Shown: one piece after another, positions 22,931 through 32,059 of the stretch
Layout of the letters: each line of letters opens with the position of its first letter
Position numbering within the stretch: the stretch's first letter is position 1
Assembly: GCF_015234515.1 (NCBI RefSeq)
Contig: NZ_JADGMY010000028.1
Span: 186,001 to 250,000 of the forward strand
DNA: 64,000 bases
Direction of reading: 5' to 3'
From: Cellulomonas sp.
GTDB taxonomy: Bacteria > Actinomycetota > Actinomycetes > Actinomycetales > Cellulomonadaceae
Made by a program: the position numbers and the translations under genes
The notes under the pieces: model-generated
What the model was told of the DNA's origin: nothing
Databases searched by the model: none
What the model saw: the letters and a program-made list of their open reading frames with translations, nothing else

Positions 22931-22958
22931 CGGAGCCGCGGGATGTCGACCGAGGCGG

Positions 22959-22968
22959 GTTTCACCCG
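22959..22968 (-). promoter_or_regulatory. CGGGTGAAAC motif, copy upstream of the GT-C gene
   Basis: The plus strand reads GTTTCACCCG (the reverse of CGGGTGAAAC), within a region also holding CGGGT and ACCCG repeats. It is 153 bases upstream of the mannosyltransferase-like gene. It belongs to the recurrent motif described in the findings; no binding protein is known. Confidence 0.4.
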
Positions 22969-23120
22969 TCGCGGGTGTGGGCGCAACGGGCGCCCGCTGC
23001 CAGTGTGGGTCGACCGGGTTGCCCCGGTTTCGTCCTGACCGGGGGGTGGGCGATGCGGGTCTCCGTCGCGCAGTGCCGCGCCGGCACGTCGCTGCCCCCG
23101 TCGTCCACGACGGGGGCACG

Positions 23121-24338
23121 ATGTTCACGCAGCTGCTGAGACGGGCGCGCCTGCTGACGGCGGGTGGAGCACCCACCGACGGCCCACCCGAGGGCGGCAC
23201 CCTCGTCCGTGCGCCCGCGGCACCCCGCGACGACGCCCCGCCCGCACGCCGCGAGCACCTGCGCAGCAGCACGGCCCTCCTCGTCGCGTACCTGGTGTCG
23301 CGGGTCGTGGTGCTCGGCGCGGTCGCGGTCGCGCGCCGGCAGCAGGGCCTCGACTGGTCCCGCGCGTTCGCACCCTGGGACGGGCCGTTCTACGTCGCGA
23401 TCGTCGAGCACGGCTACCCGGGATTCATCCCCGAGCCAGGTCAGGGCCACCTGGCCACGGCTGCCTTCTTCCCGCTGTTCCCGATGCTGGTCCGGGGGCT
23501 CTCCGAGGTCACGGGCGCCCCGGTGGTCGCCACCGGCGTCGTCCTCAACACGCTGCTCGGTGTGGCGGCCGTCCTCGCGGTCCACGCCGCCGGCCGCACC
23601 GTCCTCCCGGCACGCGCCGCGTTCCTCGCCGCGCTCGTGGTCGTGGCCATGCCCGGGTCGGCGACGTTCTCCTTGTTCATGTCCGACCCGCTGCTCGTCG
23701 TGCTCGCCGCGTCCTGCCTGCTGCTGCTGGCGCGCCACCGCTGGGCGGCCGCCGGGCTCGTCGCCATGGCCGCCACGGCGACCCGTCCCAACGCGCTCGG
23801 CCTGGTCGCCGCCGCGGCGGTCGCGTCGTTCCTCGCACTGCGCCGCGACCGCGACCTGCGGAGCCTGGTGGCGCCCGCCCTCGCCCCGCTCGGCGTCCTG
23901 GGGTACTGGGCGTTCCTGTGGTGGCGCACCGGGCAGCCGGACGCGTGGTTCGTCGTCCAGGAGCGCTTCTGGCACCAGGAGCTCGACTTCGGGATCGAGT
24001 TCGCCTACATCGTCACGGGGTTCTCCGAGCTGGTGCACGACCACACCTACCTCGTGATCTGGGCCGGGTTCCTCTGGCTGGCGCTGGCGGCCTGGGCGGT
24101 GTGGCGCGGCGCCCGCATCCCCGCGGTCCCGGCGACGTACACGCTCGTGCTGCTCGGGCAGATGCTCGCGTACAGCGGGGTCGGCCCACGCCCCCGGTTC
24201 CTGCTGGCGGCGTTCCCGCTCGTCTGGTTGGTGGTCCAAGCACTCCGGGAACGCGCCGTGGTCGCGCTTTGCGGGGTGCTGCTGGTGGCGCAGGCGCTGG
24301 TCGCGTGGGCGTACGCCTCGCAGTACGTGATCCCGTGA
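23121..24338 (+). CDS. GT-C fold (PIG-V-like) mannosyltransferase family protein
   Basis: A 405-residue integral membrane protein with about nine to ten hydrophobic segments after a ~55-residue polar N-terminus. The first external loop carries WDGPFYVAIVEHGYPG, the acidic catalytic-loop pattern of PIG-V/GT-C enzymes that use polyprenyl-phosphate-linked sugars outside the membrane. FFPLFPMLVRGLSEVTG is also typical. Probably adds mannose or another hexose to a surface glycan or protein; the exact donor and acceptor cannot be read from sequence. The ATG at 23121 follows GGGGG. It is the first gene of the polysaccharide region and is followed by a short hairpin. Confidence 0.78.
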   Translation: MFTQLLRRARLLTAGGAPTDGPPEGGTLVRAPAAPRDDAPPARREHLRSSTALLVAYLVSRVVVLGAVAVARRQQGLDWSRAFAPWDGPFYVAIVEHGYPGFIPEPGQGHLATAAFFPLFPMLVRGLSEVTGAPVVATGVVLNTLLGVAAVLAVHAAGRTVLPARAAFLAALVVVAMPGSATFSLFMSDPLLVVLAASCLLLLARHRWAAAGLVAMAATATRPNALGLVAAAAVASFLALRRDRDLRSLVAPALAPLGVLGYWAFLWWRTGQPDAWFVVQERFWHQELDFGIEFAYIVTGFSELVHDHTYLVIWAGFLWLALAAWAVWRGARIPAVPATYTLVLLGQMLAYSGVGPRPRFLLAAFPLVWLVVQALRERAVVALCGVLLVAQALVAWAYASQYVIP

Positions 24339-24355
24339 GGTGGCGGGGCACCCGC

Positions 24356-24375
24356 GCCCGCCCCGACGGGCGGGC
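24356..24375 (+). terminator. Short GC hairpin after the GT-C gene
   Basis: A 7-bp stem (GCCCGCC / GGCGGGC) with a six-base loop, 17 bases after the stop codon of the mannosyltransferase-like gene. Probably a terminator, weaker than others in this window. Confidence 0.45.
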
Positions 24376-24472
24376 CAGGAGCACTGCTGTGGACGGGCCG
24401 ACGCGCGGACCGGGGCGCGATCTTCACCCGGACGAGTGATCCCGGTTGCCCTAGATCGTGCCGTCTGTCCAG

Positions 24473-24490
24473 ACGTGACATAGGTCACGT
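24473..24490. promoter_or_regulatory. CRP/GlxR-type binding site
   Basis: ACGTGACATAGGTCACGT has 7-bp inverted arms around a four-base centre and fits the GTGA-N6-TCAC core of CRP/GlxR sites (consensus TGTGANNTANNTCACA), including the central TA. It is in a gene-free region 406 bases before the beta-helix protein start, so it may serve a distant or an unseen upstream promoter. Confidence 0.55.
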
Positions 24491-24844
24491 TCAGGCGTCC
24501 AGCATGTGGGATGCTGACATGTGCCACGTTTCGTCTCCGCGTCAACCTGGACAGACGCACAGAACTCGGGCACCGGGGCGCCGGGCGGCGGCTCCCGCCA
24601 GTGACCGGTCGTCACAGGCCCCCTGGTGACCTGCGCAATCACCTGTGACGCGGACCACCCGCCCGGGTGAGAGCGGGCACGACCCCAGGCCGCACGCGGG
24701 CGTACGACGACGTCCGTGGCGGCTGTCCTGGACGACCCTCTCGCACTCCCCGGATCCCCGTCCACGGGCGCGATGGGGCCTTGTGGAGCGCCTTGAGTCC
24801 TGTGGAACACTCACCGACCAGTAGGCCAAGAGGCTCAACGCGTC

Positions 24845-24853
24845 GTTCACCCG
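24845..24853 (-). promoter_or_regulatory. CGGGTGAAC motif, copy before the beta-helix gene
   Basis: The plus strand reads GTTCACCCG, 42 bases before the ATG of the beta-helix protein. One of the recurrent intergenic motif copies described in the findings. Confidence 0.4.
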
Positions 24854-24895
24854 ATCGGCTCCCTGGACAGTCTCTTCTTCCCCCGGAGGCCCCCT

Positions 24896-27541
24896 ATGGC
24901 CGCACACTCGCTGCCCACCGGGCGTCGCGCCCGACGTCCGGCCCGCGCACAGAGCCGTACGGAGAGGTCCGGCCCCCGCCGCGCCACGGCGCGCCGCGGC
25001 CGCCTCCGGCAGACCGTCGCGCTGAGCGTCACGGCGGCCTTCGGCCTCGCCACTCTCGTCGCCTCGGGTCAGGGCGCCTCGGCAGCGGCGAGCTACGAGC
25101 TCGGGCAGACGGTCGTGCAGGACAGCTTCTCGCGTACCGTCGGGGCCGGCTGGGGAACAGCCACGAGCGGCCAGAAGTACGCGGCGGACAGCTCGGTCGG
25201 CGCGTCCGTCACGTCCGGTCGCGGCCAGATGTGGCTCGCCCCCGGCCGTACCGGCCAGGTCGTCGCCTCCGACACCTCGGTCGCTGACGCCCGCGCGGCC
25301 GTCACCGTCTCGGTCGACAAGCTGCCGACCGCCGGCAACGGTGCGTCCGCCACGCTGCAGCTGCGCGGCTCGGGCTCGACCGGGTACCGGGGGACGCTCC
25401 GGTTCGGCAAGGACAACAAGGTCAGCCTCAAGCTCGAGCGCGCCAACGGGGGGGATGCCGTGCTCGTCGCCGACCGGCTCCTGCCGCAGCGCGCCACGTC
25501 GGCCGCGACGGCGTTCCGGTTCGAGCTGCAGGTGACCGGCAGCTCACCGGTGTCGGTCGCCGCACGCGCGTGGCCCGTCGGCACGACCGCTCCCAGCTGG
25601 CAGGTGCGCGCCGAGGACTCGAGCTCCCGGCGGATCTCGAAGGCCGGCACGGTGTCGGTGCGCGGCGGTCTGTCCGGCGGGACGGCTGCGATGGGCCTGC
25701 GCCTCGACGACCTGCTCACCCGCGCCATGGTGCCGGTGACCGCGACGCCGTCGGCCACCCCCACCCCGTCGGCCAGCGCCACGCCGAAGGCGACCACCAC
25801 ACCCCGGCCGACCGCCACCGCGAGCCCCACTGCGAAGCCCACGGCGGCTCCCACGCCGTCAGCCACCCCGAAGCCGACCACCACGGCGGCCCCCGCCCCG
25901 ACGCAGGCCCCGGCCACCGCCCACGGCTCCGCAGCCGTCGGCACGACCTCCTACCCGGTCCCGGCCAACGCGGTGCACGTCGAGCCGCGCGGCGACGCCA
26001 AGGGCGACGGGTCTGCCGGCTCCCCCTACGGCAGCGCGGCGACCGCACTGGCCAAGGCGCCCAACGGCGCGACCGTCGTCCTCCATGCGGGCACGTACCA
26101 CGAGAGCGTCCAGGTGCCCTTCTACAGAGCGCTGACCATCCAGTCCGCGCCCCGCGAGGCCGTGTGGTTCGACGGCTCGCGCGTCGTGTCCGGCTGGCAG
26201 AAGTCCGGCAGCACCTGGTCCGTCGGGGGCTGGGACGTCAAGCTCGACACCCGTGTCTCCCTCAGCGCGGGTGAGGACGAGTCCAGCCGCTACGTCGATC
26301 CCGCGTACCCCATGGCGGGCCATCCGGACCAGGTCTGGGTCGGCGGCACCGAGCTGACCCAGGTCGGCTCCGCGGGCGCTGTCACCGCAGGGACGTTCTA
26401 CGTCGACCGGAGCGCCAACCGGCTCGTCATCGGCACGGACCCCAGCAACAAGGAGGTGCGCGCGAGCGTCCTGAAGAAGGCCATCCAGATCCAGGGTGCG
26501 GGCTCGACCGTGCGCGGCATCGGCGTGCAGCGCTACGGCGACCACGCCGCCGTGCTCGGCGTCGTCAGCGCCGAGGTCCCCGACGTCACGCTCGAGAACC
26601 TCGTCGTCCGCGACAACGCGAGCATCGGGATCTACGTCTGGGCCAAGGGCAGCTCGTTCTCGCGCCTCACCGTCGAGGACAACGGCCTCCTCGGGCTCGT
26701 CGCCAGCAAGGCCGATGACCTCACGATCTCGGAGTCGGTGTTCGCACGGAACAACTCCGAGCGCTTCAAGGCCGAGCCCGCCTCCGGCGGCGCGAAGCTG
26801 CACAACTCGACGAACGTCACCGTCGAGCGCTCGGTCTTCGACTCGAACGTCACCCGGGGCCTGTGGTTCGACGTCGACATGCGCAACTCCCGGGTCGTGC
26901 ACAACACCGTCGTCGGGAACGGGGTCGACGGCATCGAGATCGAGCTGAGCGAGAACATCGTCGTGGCCGGCAACTACCTGGCCGACAACGGGGAGTCGGG
27001 CCTGAAGATCTTCGACTCCGGGACGATCGACGTCTCCAACAACATGATCACCGGGAACCGCGGCTATGCGATCCGGATGCTGCAGGACGAGCGCCGGGGC
27101 AGCACCGCCGGGGTGCCGTGGCTGCTGCGGACGATCGACGTGCGGAACAACGTCCTCGCGGCCGCCAACGGCTCGACCGCAGCCGTCCAGGTGCACGACT
27201 TCACCAAGAAGAGCTATGCCAAGGACCTCGGGATCAACCTCGCCGGGAACCTCTATCACCGTTCGTCCGCAGCCAACCCGCCGCGTCTCGTGCAGTGGGC
27301 AGCGGGGCCGCAGCTCGTGTCGTACGCGACGCTCGGCGACTTCCAGTCCGCCACCGGCAACGATGACTCGTCGAAGCTCGTCGAGGGCTCGGCGGTCGTC
27401 GGCTCCGACCGTGCGCTGAACTCCACCGGACGTTCCGGCGCGCAGGGCGTCCCGGTCGGCGTGACCGACGACGTCGCGGCCGCCCTCGGCGTCTCGTCCG
27501 GATGGAAGGGGCTCGGCCCGATCGAAGCTGCACGCGGCTGA
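24896..27541 (+). CDS. Secreted right-handed parallel beta-helix protein
   Basis: An 881-residue exported protein. A long basic n-region with two RR pairs (RATARRGRLRQTVALSV) and a hydrophobic core end at ASAAAS near residue 65. Residues ~70-275 form a beta-sandwich-like module (DSFSRTVGAGWG ...) also found twice in the 1965-residue protein at 32060. A Pro/Thr/Ala linker (about 278-340) follows. The C-terminal ~500 residues are a parallel beta-helix with repeated NxxVxxNxxxGI-type coils (VVRDNASIGIYV, VVGNGVDGIEIEL, YLADNGESGLKIF), as in polysaccharide lyases and epimerases. It may cut or modify the exopolysaccharide encoded next door; no catalytic residues can be assigned. ATG with GGAGG seven bases upstream. 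Confidence 0.82.
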   Translation: MAAHSLPTGRRARRPARAQSRTERSGPRRATARRGRLRQTVALSVTAAFGLATLVASGQGASAAASYELGQTVVQDSFSRTVGAGWGTATSGQKYAADSSVGASVTSGRGQMWLAPGRTGQVVASDTSVADARAAVTVSVDKLPTAGNGASATLQLRGSGSTGYRGTLRFGKDNKVSLKLERANGGDAVLVADRLLPQRATSAATAFRFELQVTGSSPVSVAARAWPVGTTAPSWQVRAEDSSSRRISKAGTVSVRGGLSGGTAAMGLRLDDLLTRAMVPVTATPSATPTPSASATPKATTTPRPTATASPTAKPTAAPTPSATPKPTTTAAPAPTQAPATAHGSAAVGTTSYPVPANAVHVEPRGDAKGDGSAGSPYGSAATALAKAPNGATVVLHAGTYHESVQVPFYRALTIQSAPREAVWFDGSRVVSGWQKSGSTWSVGGWDVKLDTRVSLSAGEDESSRYVDPAYPMAGHPDQVWVGGTELTQVGSAGAVTAGTFYVDRSANRLVIGTDPSNKEVRASVLKKAIQIQGAGSTVRGIGVQRYGDHAAVLGVVSAEVPDVTLENLVVRDNASIGIYVWAKGSSFSRLTVEDNGLLGLVASKADDLTISESVFARNNSERFKAEPASGGAKLHNSTNVTVERSVFDSNVTRGLWFDVDMRNSRVVHNTVVGNGVDGIEIELSENIVVAGNYLADNGESGLKIFDSGTIDVSNNMITGNRGYAIRMLQDERRGSTAGVPWLLRTIDVRNNVLAAANGSTAAVQVHDFTKKSYAKDLGINLAGNLYHRSSAANPPRLVQWAAGPQLVSYATLGDFQSATGNDDSSKLVEGSAVVGSDRALNSTGRSGAQGVPVGVTDDVAAALGVSSGWKGLGPIEAARG

Positions 27542-27556
27542 GCGCCGCGGTGACCC

Positions 27557-27596
27557 GAGGTGCTGACGGTCGTCTGCCAGCGACCGTCAGCACCTC
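27557..27596 (+). terminator. 16-bp terminator hairpin
   Basis: A perfect 16-bp inverted repeat (GAGGTGCTGACGGTCG / CGACCGTCAGCACCTC) with an eight-base loop, 15 bases after the beta-helix gene stop. A clear intrinsic-type terminator without U tract; it separates this gene from the Wzz/BY-kinase gene. Confidence 0.85.
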
Positions 27597-27744
27597 CCGT
27601 CACGCCCCTGGTCGGCCGCACCCGCTCGGCTGCTTCGTCCGATATCACCCCGGACACAACCACCCGTTTGGTCCCATACCGACCGTCGGTCCGTGTGGCA
27701 CGTGAGACGATCGGATCTCGGTCTTGCGTGAGGAGCGTCACCGC

Positions 27745-29568
27745 ATGGAGCTCGACGAGTACCTGCTGGCCTTGCGAAAGCGATGGTTCGTCATCGCCGT
27801 GCTCGCGGTCGTCGGCGGAGCACTCGCCTGGGCTTACGCCCAGTCGATCACGCCCGCCTACCGCGCCTCGGCTAGCGTCTTCGCCTCGGTCACCGAGGCC
27901 GAGTCCGCCGGAGAGCTCGTCCAGGGCTCGACGTTCGTCCAGAACTCGGTGACGTCGTTCGCCCGGCTCGCGAGCATGCCGGCCGTCCTCGACCCCGTGA
28001 TCGACGAGCTCGACCTCGACACGACGGCGAAGGACCTCAGCAAGCGCGTCACCGCCGACAACCCGCTGAACACGGTCGTCCTGGAGATCTCGACGACCGA
28101 CCCCGACCCGCAGGTCGCGGCGACGATCTCGAACGCCGTCGCGCGCCAGCTGGCGGTCACCGTCCAGAGCCTCTCACCGCGGACCCAGGCCGGCGAGAGC
28201 GCGATCCAGCTCACCATGGTCGCCCCGGCGGTAGCGCCCGCCGTGCCCTTCCAGCCGAACACGCGGTTCCTCACGGCGTCGGGTGCTGCCGCCGGTGCGG
28301 TGCTGGGTGTCGCGCTCGCTCTCCTGCTCACCGTCCTCGACACCCGTCTACGCACGCGCAGCGACGTCGAGAAGGTCAGTGGTCTGCCCGTCCTCGGGAC
28401 GATCGTGCGCACCCGGTCGGCCCGCGCCGCGTACACCACGGTCCGGACCGAGCCCGGGACGCCTCGGGCCGAGGCGTTCCGACGCCTGCAGGTGAACCTG
28501 CAGTACCTCGAGACGGGTCGACGCCTGCGCACCATTGTCGTCACCTCGGCGATGGCGCGTGAGGGCAAGACGTCGACGTCGGTGAACCTCGCGTCGGCCG
28601 TGGCCGAGAAGGGCGCGCGGGTGCTCCTCGTCGACGGCGATCTTCGGATGCCCGCCATCGCGGAGGCCCTGGGCCTCGAGGGAGGTGCCGGCCTCACGAC
28701 GGTCCTCATCGGGCGCGCCCGTCTCGACGACGTCGTCCAGACGTGGGGGCTGCCGAACCTCCATGTCCTGACGGCCGGCGACCGGCCCCCGAACCCCAGC
28801 CAGCTGCTCGACTCCCCCGCGATGCACACGCTGCTCGAGGAAGCCGCACGGGATTACGACCTCGTCGTCATCGACGCGGCCCCGGTCCTCCCTGTCGTCG
28901 ACGCGACCTTGCTCGGGCGCCGCAGCGACGGCGTCCTGCTCGTCACGCGCCTCCGGTCGACCCGCCGCCAGCACTTGCGCGGAGCGCTGGCCGCGCTCGA
29001 GCGCGTGGGGGCGACGTGCCTCGGGCTGGTCGCGACCAACTGGACGGACGACGGCACGGGCGCGACGTATGGCAACGCGTTCCCGGGCACACCGGTGCAC
29101 CGCCGTGGCACGCGGCGCGGCTCCGCGGTCCGCCGCCGCGCCACGGCGCAGCCGGCCCCCCGTACCGCCGACGACGATCAGGTGCTCGCCGCGCCGACGG
29201 CCGGTCGCGCGGCCCGGGGTCCGGTCAGCACTACCACGGACGAGGCAGACGACGAGCGGGCGACCGATGCCGTGTCGCAGCCGCCCGGCCCCGCCGGGGA
29301 GGTCATGACGCGGCGGGCGTCCGAGACGCCGGCGTCCGACGCGGCGTCCGGGCCGCACGCCGCAGCCCTCCACGACGAGGCCCCCCACGACGAGGCGCCG
29401 GTCGACCGTTCCGCGGCGATCCCGGAGCACGACTCCCGTGCCTCCGACAGTCCTGAGCACCCGCCCGCCGGTGCGACCGAGGGGCTACACGGGCCCCACG
29501 GCTCGGACGTGCGTCCCGCGGCGACCGACGCGGCCACGGACGCAGTGCGGGCGAGCGGCGCACGGTGA
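27745..29568 (+). CDS. Wzz-like chain-length regulator fused to BY-kinase domain
   Basis: A 607-residue polysaccharide co-polymerase that controls chain length and export. The Wzz domain spans about 1-200 with membrane helices near 14-32 and 178-198. The cytoplasmic bacterial tyrosine kinase-type ATPase domain spans about 235-440, with Walker A SAMAREGKTS (268-277), Walker A' LLVDGDLR (294-301) and Walker B LVVIDAAP (373-380). The last ~165 residues are low-complexity and rich in Ala, Asp, His and Pro. The last tyrosine is Tyr442, so the usual C-terminal tyrosine cluster that is autophosphorylated is absent. The ATG at 27745 has GAGGAG upstream. Its stop overlaps the next glycosyltransferase start (GTGA). 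Confidence 0.93.
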   Translation: MELDEYLLALRKRWFVIAVLAVVGGALAWAYAQSITPAYRASASVFASVTEAESAGELVQGSTFVQNSVTSFARLASMPAVLDPVIDELDLDTTAKDLSKRVTADNPLNTVVLEISTTDPDPQVAATISNAVARQLAVTVQSLSPRTQAGESAIQLTMVAPAVAPAVPFQPNTRFLTASGAAAGAVLGVALALLLTVLDTRLRTRSDVEKVSGLPVLGTIVRTRSARAAYTTVRTEPGTPRAEAFRRLQVNLQYLETGRRLRTIVVTSAMAREGKTSTSVNLASAVAEKGARVLLVDGDLRMPAIAEALGLEGGAGLTTVLIGRARLDDVVQTWGLPNLHVLTAGDRPPNPSQLLDSPAMHTLLEEAARDYDLVVIDAAPVLPVVDATLLGRRSDGVLLVTRLRSTRRQHLRGALAALERVGATCLGLVATNWTDDGTGATYGNAFPGTPVHRRGTRRGSAVRRRATAQPAPRTADDDQVLAAPTAGRAARGPVSTTTDEADDERATDAVSQPPGPAGEVMTRRASETPASDAASGPHAAALHDEAPHDEAPVDRSAAIPEHDSRASDSPEHPPAGATEGLHGPHGSDVRPAATDAATDAVRASGAR

Positions 29569-30683
29569 CGGTCGCCGCGCCGGTGCACTCCCAGGCGCCC
29601 CTGCGCGCCCACGTCCAGCTCTACGAGCAGGCCCGGACCGCGCACCTCGAGCGGCAGGCCGCGGACCCGCGACTCACCCTGCTCTACGCAGCTCCGCGCT
29701 ACGACTTCGACGTCGAGCTCGCCCAGCGGCTCGACGCCCGGCGCGCGAGCACCCTCGATGCCGCGCGCCTCCTCTGGCGCTCGGACGTCGCGGTTCTCGA
29801 GATCACCGAGCCGGCTTTCCTGGCCGGCATCGTCCGCGCAGCGACGTGCCTGGCCGCCCTCCGGCTGCGGCGCGTCGTCCGACGCCGGCCGGTCCCGCGC
29901 GTCGTCTCGTACGCCATCGGCAACAACGACCCGCGCGTCGAGTACCAGCCGCGCTCGGTCCGCGAGCAGGTGACCTTCCACGCCAAGTGGTGGATGTCGT
30001 CCCGGGTCGTGCGTACGGTCGACCGCCTCGTCTTCGGCACGCCGCAGGCGGAGGCGACGTATCGCGCGCTCTACGGGCGGCCGTCCCGCCACCAGGAGAC
30101 ACGCACCATCCCTGCCCTGCCGACGCCGTGCTCGTGCCCGGCCGCCGCGCCGGACCCGGGAAGGCTCCTGTTCCTCGGCGCGTTCGTCGAGCGCAAGGGG
30201 CTTGCGGTGCTGCTCGAAGCGTGGCCGGCACTCGCGGAGCGTCCCGGGACGACGCTCACTTTCGTCGGCAAGGGCCCGCTCGAGGGCGAGGTGCGCGCGC
30301 TCGCTGCGCGGGACGACCGGGTACAGGTCGTCGTCGACCCACCGCGCGAGCAGATCCACGCCGAGCTCCGGGCGGCATCGGTCCTCGTCCTGCCGTCGCA
30401 GGAGTCACCGACGTGGCGCGAGCAGGTCGGGCTGCCGATCGTCGAGGCGCTCGAGCACGGGTGCACCGTCGTGACGACCGACCAGACGGGCCTCGCACCG
30501 TGGCTCGCCGAGCAGGGGCACCGGGTCCTCCCGTCGAGCGCAGCAGCCGCCGACCTCGGCCACGCGCTCCTCGACGCGCTCCTCGCGCCCGTGCCCCGCG
30601 CGGAGGTTCTCGCGTCCCTGCCCACGCAGGACGGCCGCGAAGCGGCTCACGCGTGGATGTTCGCCCCTTCCGGCCGCGGCTGA
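29565..30683 (+). CDS. GT4-like glycosyltransferase
   Basis: A 372-residue GT-B fold glycosyltransferase. The C-terminal half has the group 1 pattern LLFLGAFVERKGLAVLLEAWPAL (about 200-222), FVGKGPLEGEVRAL and a variant EX7E-type region, SPTWREQVGLPIVEALEHGCTVVTTD. Nucleotide-sugar donor and acceptor are unknown; it probably adds one sugar of the repeat unit. The GTG at 29565 overlaps the stop of the Wzz/BY-kinase gene by four bases. The 3' end overlaps the convergent Wzy-like gene by 37 bases. Confidence 0.87.
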   Translation: MTVAAPVHSQAPLRAHVQLYEQARTAHLERQAADPRLTLLYAAPRYDFDVELAQRLDARRASTLDAARLLWRSDVAVLEITEPAFLAGIVRAATCLAALRLRRVVRRRPVPRVVSYAIGNNDPRVEYQPRSVREQVTFHAKWWMSSRVVRTVDRLVFGTPQAEATYRALYGRPSRHQETRTIPALPTPCSCPAAAPDPGRLLFLGAFVERKGLAVLLEAWPALAERPGTTLTFVGKGPLEGEVRALAARDDRVQVVVDPPREQIHAELRAASVLVLPSQESPTWREQVGLPIVEALEHGCTVVTTDQTGLAPWLAEQGHRVLPSSAAAADLGHALLDALLAPVPRAEVLASLPTQDGREAAHAWMFAPSGRG

Positions 30684-31912
30684 ACACGCCGCCGCTCGTC
30701 GTCGCCGGCCCACCAGGCCCCGAGCCCGAGACCGAGGAGCAGGACGAGGTTCATCGTCGACGAGACGAACGGGCTGAACAGCAGGTCCCAGAAGAAGCGG
30801 AGTGCGAGGGCGAGGGCGAGGGCCACACTCGTCGACGCGCCGATCCCACGTGCGGTGTGCACAGCGACCACCATCGCGAGCACCGCGGCGAGGAGCACGC
30901 CCGCCGCCCCCGACCACGCCCAGAGGTCCCCGACCCCGGAGTGCAACTCGATCTGGCCGCCGAACATGTAGTTCTCGACGTAGCCGTTGTTCGGCTCGTA
31001 CCCGACAGAGGCCATGCCCTCCTTCGCGACGAGGATGTCCTCGCTCGTCAGCAGCGTGCCGCTGCCGAACCCCATGGGGCGGTGGGCGATCAGGTACCGA
31101 AAGGCACCGATCTCGGGACGGCCACCCACGAGCACGGAGCCGGACTGGTCGATCTGCGCCTGGGTGCGTACCTGGGTCGCCTCGCCGAACGCACCTTCGA
31201 GGATCAGCGCCTGGACGAGCCAGTAAGCCCCGGCGCCGAGGCCGGCGACGAACGCACCCGCTCGCAGGCCGGACGCTCGGCGCGTCGAGGTCGTCGGTCG
31301 CCCCTCCCACAGCATGACCACGGCGACGATGAAGAGGATGGCGAACGCCGACCTCGCGTCGTTGAGCGCGTGCACCGCACTGATGACGAGCGCGACCCCC
31401 ACCTGGACCCACCGTCGCCCTGACCACCACGCGAGCCCGAGGAGCACGATCGTCATGGGCGTCGCGAACCCGAACTTCCACGGGTTGCTCGCGAACGCGC
31501 CGCCCGTCGGCACGGTGACGAGCATGGCGAGGCCGAAGCACACGGTGAGCAGCGGCGGCGCCACCTGACGGCATGCCCAGACGAGGAAGCCGACGAGCAC
31601 GGGCAGGCCGATGACCAGGAGGCTGTTGCGCACGGCGATCGTCGTGTTCGTGGTGTGGTCGCTCGCGGCGTGGACGCTCAGCCAGAACCCGGCGACGACC
31701 GCGAGGACCGAGGCGACGACGAGCCACCGGTAGCCGACCGCCGACCAGGCTGCGCGCCACCACACCGGCGCGAGCGCGAGGCAGAGCACCAGCCCGAGCG
31801 TCGCACCCTGGGCGAGGTCGAGGCGGGCACCGACGAGAACCGTGCCGAGGACCGCGAGGGCGCGGTAGGCCGGGCCGCGCCAGGCCGGCGCGTCCTCATC
31901 CCTGAGCTCCAT
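30647..31912 (-). CDS. Wzy-like O-antigen/exopolysaccharide polymerase
   Basis: A 421-residue integral membrane protein with about eleven hydrophobic segments and one large loop (about 215-320) carrying YLIAHRPMGFGSGTLL and YEPNNGYVENYMFGG. The HRPxGFGxG stretch is typical of O-antigen ligase/polymerase (WaaL/Wzy-like) proteins. It would join lipid-linked repeat units outside the membrane after flipping. The start was taken at the ATG at 31912, because an upstream in-frame start would add a polar segment without support. Transcribed toward the glycosyltransferase at 29565, with their 3' ends overlapping. Confidence 0.8.
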   Translation of the reverse strand: MELRDEDAPAWRGPAYRALAVLGTVLVGARLDLAQGATLGLVLCLALAPVWWRAAWSAVGYRWLVVASVLAVVAGFWLSVHAASDHTTNTTIAVRNSLLVIGLPVLVGFLVWACRQVAPPLLTVCFGLAMLVTVPTGGAFASNPWKFGFATPMTIVLLGLAWWSGRRWVQVGVALVISAVHALNDARSAFAILFIVAVVMLWEGRPTTSTRRASGLRAGAFVAGLGAGAYWLVQALILEGAFGEATQVRTQAQIDQSGSVLVGGRPEIGAFRYLIAHRPMGFGSGTLLTSEDILVAKEGMASVGYEPNNGYVENYMFGGQIELHSGVGDLWAWSGAAGVLLAAVLAMVVAVHTARGIGASTSVALALALALRFFWDLLFSPFVSSTMNLVLLLGLGLGAWWAGDDERRRVQPRPEGANIHA

Positions 31913-32059
31913 CCGCTCTCGTCCCCCTCCCCGCCACGCCGACGGGCGCGCGCACCACTCTTGCATCGTCCGCCCGCAGGCGGGGCGCCTTCCTCGATCG
32001 GCTCAGGGGACGTGCCGGAACGCCGGGCGTCGCCGGGACGCCAGGCGCTCCGCCGCACC

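Larger units (their letters stand above)
24376..24895. other. Long non-coding regulatory region before the beta-helix gene
   Basis: About 520 bases with no convincing gene on either strand. It holds a CRP/GlxR-like palindrome (24473-24490). A cluster of alternating GTGAC/GTCAC pentamers follows at 24601-24605, 24611-24615, 24626-24630 and 24645-24649. Two copies of the CGGGTGAA-type motif, both inverted, are at 24423-24431 and 24845-24853. The base composition is less GC-extreme than in the flanking genes. The region looks like an extended promoter for the secreted beta-helix protein. Confidence 0.55.

Noticed and set aside
24451-24810. A 119-codon minus-strand open frame in the large intergenic gap
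   Set aside because: No ribosome binding site, no hydrophobic or domain pattern, and it covers the CRP-like palindrome; amino-acid use is not coding-like.
25740-25920. Repetitive DNA in the beta-helix gene
   Set aside because: It encodes a Pro/Thr/Ala linker between domains and has no regular spacer structure.
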